From NCBI GenBank assembly GCA_001970855.1, contig LSSN01005537.1:1-12366 (forward strand): a stretch of 12,366 nucleotides of DNA, read 5' to 3'. The notes below the pieces were generated by a model, which searched no databases, had not been told where the DNA came from, and worked only from the letters and a program-made list of their open reading frames with translations. Below are positions 8,190 to 12,366 of this stretch, in pieces; the first letter of the stretch is position 1; every line of letters begins with the position of its first letter. This DNA is from Smittium culicis. Its lineage: Eukaryota > Kickxellomycota > Harpellomycetes > Harpellales > Legeriomycetaceae. The position numbers were made by a program, and so were the translations under genes.

Positions 8190-8335
8190 CAAATCGAATA
8201 CGACATCAAAAACGACAACAAATACGACATCAAATACGACAACGAATACGATAGCGAAAACGACTACGATTACGAAATCAAAAACGAGCACGACGATAAC
8301 GACGATAACAATAATTACGATATCGATGACGACTT
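8190..8335 (+). repeat. TACGAC/AACGAC low-complexity tandem tract between E2 gag and protease
   Basis: Irregular units of 12-15 bases built on (A)ATACGACA(T/A)CAA repeat for about 145 bases. In the protease frame they encode an acidic Asp, Asn, Tyr, Lys and Glu stretch (for example KYDIKYDNEYDSEN). In the gag frame they encode a Thr, Asn and Ser stretch (TTTNTTSNTTTNT) with no stop. E4 has a short proline-rich segment at the same place and no such repeat, so the tract expanded in E2 or its parent. Confidence 0.8.
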
Positions 8336-8360
8336 TACGAAATTTGCGACGAACATCTCG

Positions 8361-8792
8361 AGTTTACGCTTTGCTGACGAAGTTGTACCCCCAACTGCAC
8401 TAACGACTATGAATCTGCATTTGAACGAGAATATCTGCTTTTAAATCAAAGCTACGATAAATGACTTTCCTGTTTCTGTGCTTCTGGACTCTGGCTCCCA
8501 AATAACAAGTATCTCGTCTTCAATTGTAGAAAAGTTAAACTTAAAGCCTAAACTTCACAAACCGATTAAAATAAAGCTAGGAAACAATTCGACAGTTAAC
8601 ACTTCAGATAAAGTTGTTTCGACATTTATAAGCTTTGGAAATACCAAATACGACACGATTTTCCGAATAATGCCTTCACAACTGCTCGACATTATACTTG
8701 GCGCAAATTTCATCTTCGCATCAAAAGTGACTTACAGCCCAATGAATATGACTATCTGCTTCACTCATGGAAATAAATACAATAAATTCTGA
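8361..8792 (+). pseudogene. pro: E2 retropepsin-like aspartic protease
   Basis: A short N-terminal segment TTMNLHLNENICF matches E4 (LYTLNLHMNEDICF). A TAA where E4 has Lys is followed by IKATINDFPVSVLLDSGSQ with the catalytic DSG, then ITSISSSIVEKLNLKP and, near the end, LLDIILGANFIFASKV, the second protease signature with ILG. A TGA at 8790-8792 separates it from the RT region in the same frame. The active-site residues are present, so this block itself looks intact apart from the flanking stops. No ATG is expected; the first codon of the longest open stretch (GTG at 8478) lies inside the fold. The frame differs from gag by one base, so a frame change lies in or before the repeat tract. Confidence 0.85.
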
Positions 8793-9887
8793 ATGATACC
8801 CTCCGGATCCAAAGCAGCCGAATGGGAGCCATTAGTTCTTGCTGCTTCTGCTATTGACTGCCTACCTACTGCCGACCCTGATATCTCTGAAATATTGCGA
8901 TCTGTAGCTCAGCTATTCGATCCAATATCCCCGCATTATCAAAACCGACTTTCTGCTCTAGCTACGCTTAACCACTGATCAGTCAGTACATTCAAGAATG
9001 CGCCGCTATTCGCCTGAAGAAACTGGAACTCTTCGCGAGCACGTCCAAGAGCTGTACAAAGCTGGGTATGCACGCCCATAAACTTTGCCTTACTCTGCCA
9101 ATCCGCTCATAGTTCCCAAAGCTGACGGAACACCTAGAGTAGTCATCAACTTTAGGCCACTGAACAAAGTCACTACCCGTGACGAATACCCTCTGCCGCG
9201 AATCGACATTATTCTGAATCAACTTTTTGGCTGCAGATTCTATTCAAAGTTAGATGTCTTGAAAGCCTTTTATCAAATTCCGCTCCATGCCGACTCAGTT
9301 GAAGCCTCTGCCTTTTCAACACCTGATGGCCATCATGAATTCTTGGTCATGCCACATGGAATGAGCAACTCGCCAGCAACATTCCAAAGAAACATCGATA
9401 GAACTCTCAGGCAATGCATTGACTCTGGATACTGTGCAGCATTCGCAGATGGCATTCTGGTGTTTTCGAAAACACGCGAAAAGCATCTTGTACATCTTCG
9501 CTCTGTGCTTTCAAAACTTAAAGAAAAGGGTTTCAAGCTAAATCCCAAAAAGTGCATATTCGCTGTTCCCAAAGTCGACATTCTGGGATACATAGTCTCT
9601 GAAAATGGCCAGGAAATAGCAGAAGAGAAAATATCCGCTGTAAAGAAGTTTACTCGCCCAACAAATGTTCCAGCCCTACGACGATTCTTATGCATGGTCT
9701 CATTCTGCAGATCATTTATTGACGACTTTACTAACATTGCCGCGCCACTCTACAAATTGCTTCAAAAAGACACAGCCTTCGACTGGAATATCGACTGCGA
9801 AACAGCCTTCGAAAAGCTCAAATACGCAATGATAACAGCTCCAGTTGTTGCACACCCCGACACAGCAAAATCTTACATCATGTACAC
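8793..9887 (+). pseudogene. pol: E2 reverse transcriptase, cut at the RNase H boundary by L3
   Basis: The N-terminal part continues the protease frame (SVAQLFDPISPHYQNRL) to TGA at 8976-8978. After a frame change, MRRYSPEETGTLREHV and ELYKAGYARP follow, a TAA at 9079-9081, then a long open frame with the RT palm and fingers: ANPLIVPKADGTPRVVINF, FYSKLDVLKAFYQIPL with the first catalytic Asp, EFLVMPHGMSNSPATFQRN, and AFADGILVFS. The last is the YxDD motif with the second Asp changed to Gly, which should kill activity. The connection segment follows (ILGYIVSENG, PALRRFLCMVSFCRSFI, FDWNIDCETAFEKL, VVAHPD) and stops at SYIMYT, just before the expected DAS of RNase H, where L3 begins. With 280 codons open, it is the longest coding block of the window. 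Confidence 0.93.
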
Positions 9888-9896
9888 TGTGATACG

Positions 9897-10159
9897 CCAA
9901 TCAGCAGCCAGAATTCAGACATATTGACTAGGCCAATTAACAGCCGAGATAGCCAACTGTCCAATGACATATCTTGCAATGCTATTGGACAAGTGAAACA
10001 TGATGATATTACTGGTGTTACGCCAGGTATTGGAGACAGCCAATCATAGAGAAGCAATGATTTCATTAGCCAATGACAAGTATCCTATTATACACACAGC
10101 TCAACTATCAAATTGATCGGTTGTGTATTTAAGATATATAGTGTCTTTATTTCTATTGG
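9897..10159. promoter_or_regulatory. Cluster of eight CCAAT boxes in L3
   Basis: CCAAT or its complement ATTGG occurs at 9897, 9933, 9961, 9984, 10029, 10040, 10070 and 10155, eight times in about 265 bases. CCAAT is the core site of the fungal HAP/NF-Y activator. The cluster lies upstream of the TATATAAG box, where an LTR enhancer would be. Confidence 0.5.
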
Positions 10160-10242
10160 CTTGTATTTAATATTACGCTATTTTATCAGATTATGGGTTA
10201 ATCCTAATAAGTATAGTTTTATTAAATATATAGTGTGAAAAG

Positions 10243-10250
10243 TATATAAG
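10243..10250 (+). promoter_or_regulatory. TATA box of right L3 copy
   Basis: TATATAAG is kept exactly in the left copy (7110-7117, minus strand) inside the longest identical block of the inverted repeat. Confidence 0.5.
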
Positions 10251-10344
10251 GTGACCCATTTGGCACTTTTTGAATAAAAATCTTCGAAATAAATTTTTAC
10301 GTATATATAATTACGACTGATTATCCTGACTGCTGATTTGAATA

Positions 10345-10701
10345 ACAAAATAATCATAATTAGCTACGAAAGAAAGCCTAAGCAAAATTGCAGTTAATAA
10401 TAACAACTATATCAAAGAACAAAAATATCGCAAAAGAAGCAATGCGCCATATATAGAATGATAAACTCAGAGCAGTCACATACGAGACGTGAGATTATGT
10501 TCTATTGAAACTCCAAACAACCGTTGGGATAAATATTGCTCTTGGGCTCAGTAAAGCATAAAAGTATCATACAGATTAGCAAAGAAAATATTACGAATTA
10601 GCAATTGTTTAGTGTATAAAGATGATCATGGTTTCATAACAATAATAATATCTCACATAAACCGATTGAAGCCATTCAACATAAGAGGCAAGATATCATA
10701 C
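10345..10701 (+). pseudogene. pol: E2 integrase C-terminal fragment
   Basis: Two frames together give the end of a Ty3/gypsy integrase: IAKEAMRHI, a stop, NDKLRAVTYET, a stop, DYVLLKLQ, then after a frame change IKVSYRLAKKILRI and ISHINRLKPFNI. The pair VTYE.DYVLLK and HINRLKPF are the standard C-terminal motifs before the 3' end of such elements. RNase H, the integrase zinc-binding domain and the integrase core are missing between the L3 insertion and this point, a deletion of well over 1 kb. Three or more stops are present. No chromodomain follows, unlike E1. The purine-rich ATAGGGGACGAGCA at 10702-10715 is the likely polypurine tract directly before the 3' LTR. Confidence 0.8.
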
Positions 10702-10715
10702 ATAGGGGACGAGCA

Positions 10716-11036
10716 TAGTTTTAAGTCCAGTAGCAGACAGGAATCAGATATGCTGATTTGACCAATTAACAGCCGAAATCACCAACTATATGTTGACATT
10801 TATTTCAATTATAGTGGCTAAGCATATAATTTTGTAATGACACACAATATTTCTGTTGGCTGAAATGACCATGAATTATTTGGGCAATATCAAAAAACTG
10901 AATAAAAAGTTTTTTTTATAGTTTTCATTTTAGTGTAAATAGTTTGGCTTATGAGTTTTTCTTTTGAATCTCACTCTGTTTAACTTAGCTCAAATTTTGG
11001 TCATTACTATATCAGTAAATTTTTTGGTCTCTAGAG
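10716..11036 (+). repeat. 3' LTR of E2 (family L2, about 321 bp)
   Basis: It aligns with 807-1111 (minus) and begins at the point equivalent to its TG, here TA, right after the polypurine tract. The GAATCAGATATGCTG..CCAATTAACAGCC head, GTGGCTAAGCATATAAT.TTGTAATG block and GAATCTCACTCTG..AACTTAGCTCA tail are shared. The end is placed near CTCTAGAG, where transposase sequence starts on the other strand. Both terminal dinucleotides are altered. Confidence 0.72.
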
Positions 11037-12019
11037 CTACTTTATAGCTGTAATCTGAACCCTGCTATAAAAAACATCCAAAGATTCCACCGTTCCCCCA
11101 CCAATCTCAAAATTTTGTTTGAAATCATAAATTATAATACATGAATCATTACCTAAATTCCCTTCTAAGCTGGTGAATCGTCCCCTCTGTTCACCGACCA
11201 ACATTTTTTGATTTTTAAAATCTTTGTACGTCTTCATAAGTTTTCGTGAGCTCTCTGAGTCGATTCCATGACTTGAAACTCCCGATCGGTACATCTTTTC
11301 AACCAATGATCCTGAAGCATATACCTTACACATATCTGTTCTTTTGGTCGTTTTTTTGAAATTTTTTGGGCAGACATTGTAGAAAGTACTCAGTCCCAAT
11401 TTCAAACCCGGATTTTCCTTTAATAGCTGGTGATATATATAACTCTTTGTCTGGGTTAAATACATCACCGGAGTTCTGAGACCGTTGATATCTTCACCGA
11501 CTCTTCTTCCTGTTATAGAAGATGGCTGAGAGTAGCGGTGGAGATATGATTTTACTAAATCAACGACGGTTTGACCAACAGCAGATTTTGATTTAGGAAT
11601 GTGTCTCTGGTAATCGTCCAAATGAACTTATCTTCGCTTGCTTTTTGCTTCGCAGTGTTGAACTGAGTTCTTGAAAACTCAAATCCGAAGCTAATAAGCT
11701 GAGACGGTGAAAATTCTGAAGCTACCAGTGTTAGGATGGTCGATTTCTGATACCTGCCAGTTGATAAGCTTGAGTGGAGCTTGCTGATATTGTTAATGGT
11801 ATTTTTCACTTTATCTTTAGACAATGAAAATATATCATTTAAAATAGACCGTCCTAACCTTGAATTGAATAGAGTATATTTTACAATGCATTCTGTGTCT
11901 TCGTTTGATATCTTTTTACCAAAATCAATGAACCTCTTACACAGTCTGCTTTTCTCTATTCTATCAAGGTTATAAAAACAGGACGGGCTACAAGATCTAA
12001 TAGCTTGTTTTATTGTCAT
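11037..12019 (-). pseudogene. Truncated transposase-like gene of a DNA transposon
   Basis: Translation starts at an ATG at 12019 and runs to about 11622; one frame change near 11621-11630 leads into the second half, which ends at TAG 11037-11039 beside the L2 LTR. The first half (about 130 codons) is a helical, Ser-rich region. The second has QTVVDLVKSYLHRYSQPSS, PVMYLTQTKSYIYHQLLKE, LSTFYNVCPKNFKKTTKRTD with MCKVYASG, then SCIIIYDFKQNFEIGGG and VFYSRVQI. From memory, relatives occur in many copies in early-diverging fungi and some animals, where TDMC.xC is a Cys pair (second Cys here Tyr) and the MDFK.N..IGGG motif opens a DDE-like core. I infer that the Asp of YDFK is the first catalytic acid. 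Everything after FYSRVQI is missing, so perhaps half the protein is lost. The exact superfamily is not certain. Confidence 0.72.
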
Positions 12020-12366
12020 TTTTTCCTACAGTAATATTAATAGTATTAGTTTTTTAAATAATAGTATAAATTTTGGTATTATTTACGATAATAGTGTATA
12101 ATTGTCGCCGGTCTTTAAAAAAATTAGAAGTGATTGTAGTAATTGTTTAAGTTTATTATATTCTGGTACTGTGTGTATATGTGTGGGAGGGATCATCAAT
12201 GGACATGTAAACGCTTATATAATTTCAATACTGATTGTATTGAAGTATACATTTAGTGACCGTCAAACCCCACATTGTTACCATTTAATTGTTTAATATT
12301 TCGTAGATTCTTATAGTACTCGGTAGTTTCGTATACATTCTTAGTACATGGTACATTCTATTACAG
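12020..12366. other. AT-rich upstream region of the transposase, no gene seen
   Basis: Short related motifs AATAGTAT, AATAGTATAAA and AATAGTGTATAA recur between 12036 and 12101; on the minus strand they give TATAC-like sequences that could have served as the promoter of the transposase gene. The open stretch at 12102-12296 (plus) has a TTG start, no recognisable domain and a composition no different from the surrounding DNA. No terminal inverted repeat could be recognised by eye. Confidence 0.5.

Larger units (their letters stand above)
9888..10312 (+). repeat. Right L3 copy: LTR-like insertion, CCAAT-rich, plus orientation
   Basis: It begins TGTGATACGCCAATCAGCAG exactly where RT similarity stops. 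The first 80 bases resemble the head of the L2 LTRs (AATTCAGACATATTG..CCAATTAACAGCC against AATCAGATATGCTG..CCAATTAACAGCC), so L3 is a relative of L2. Bases from about 10027 to 10300 are the inverted partner of 7058-7342. A TATATAAG box lies at 10243-10250. The 3' end is uncertain: TACAC before the element (9883-9887) and TACGAC near 10312 could be a decayed target duplication, but no clear CA end is visible. Size and promoter suit a solo LTR. Confidence 0.7.

Noticed and set aside
8007..8291. Minus-strand open frame rich in Val and Phe
   Set aside because: It is the antisense shadow of the TACGAC repeat tract, and its repeated VVFDVVF pattern comes from that tandem repeat.
8190..8335. CRISPR-like repeats
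   Set aside because: The units are 12-15 bases, contiguous, coding, and lack spacers.
9333..9737. Minus-strand 134-codon open frame
   Set aside because: It is antisense to the well-supported E2 reverse transcriptase and has no recognisable domain.
1699..9887. Repeat-induced point mutation (C to T) as the cause of the stops
   Set aside because: Some stops fit C to T (CGA to TGA, CAG to TAG), but many need A to T or G to T (Lys AAA/AAG to TAA/TAG, Gly GGA to TGA). There is no consistent signature by eye.
12020..12033. 3' splice site (TTTTTTCCTACAG) on the plus strand
   Set aside because: It resembles an acceptor, but no exon with coding potential follows and no donor could be paired with it.
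12102..12296. Plus-strand 64-codon open frame with hydrophobic middle
   Set aside because: It starts with TTG, has no family resemblance and lies in AT-rich DNA; not supported as a gene.

Overview
The window contains nested, decayed mobile elements and no host gene that I can recognise. It is AT-rich, has no operons or bacterial-type ribosome binding sites, and carries four degraded Ty3/gypsy LTR retrotransposon copies plus a truncated DNA-transposon-like transposase gene. A chromodomain retrotransposon with an apparent Tf1/sushi-type self-priming site, together with this transposase type, points to a fungus. An early-diverging lineage such as Harpellales is my guess from memory, held with low confidence.

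Layout. (1) 1-806, minus: element E4, a gag to protease-junction fragment. (2) 807-1111, minus: an LTR of family L2 (TG...CA, about 305 bp). (3) 1112-1698, minus: the 3' part of element E3, with the integrase zinc-binding region followed by a polypurine tract. (4) 1699-6675, plus: element E1, a complete but dead chromovirus: LTR, self-priming site, gag, protease, RT, RNase H, integrase, chromodomain, LTR. It is flanked by CTTGA/CTTGG, a decayed 5-bp target duplication, and it splits E3. (5) 6676-7057, minus: the RNase H part of E3. (6) about 7058-7342, minus: part of an LTR of a third family, L3, rich in CCAAT boxes. (7) 7343-9887, plus: element E2 gag, protease and RT. (8) 9888 to about 10312, plus: a longer L3 copy, forming an inverted repeat of roughly 90% identity (by eye) with item 6. 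(9) about 10345-10715, plus: integrase C-terminus and polypurine tract of E2. (10) 10716-11036, plus: its 3' LTR (family L2). (11) 11037-12019, minus: transposase fragment. (12) 12020-12366: AT-rich, no gene seen.

How it fits together. E3 (minus) and E2 (plus) stand head to head. Both carry L3 in the same orientation, and as far as each copy is preserved at the same place, the RT/RNase H boundary. Both end in L2. They therefore look like two descendants of one parent that already carried L3, joined in inverted orientation. E1 entered E3 later. Every coding region has stops or frameshifts. Both RT copies have lost the second Asp of the YxDD motif, and E1 has also lost RNase H and integrase catalytic residues. 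Nothing here should be able to move by itself. The points most worth checking are the E1 self-priming signal with its TATA spacing, the symmetric L3 arrangement, the dual-frame Asp/Thr tract in E2, and the transposase family at the right end.
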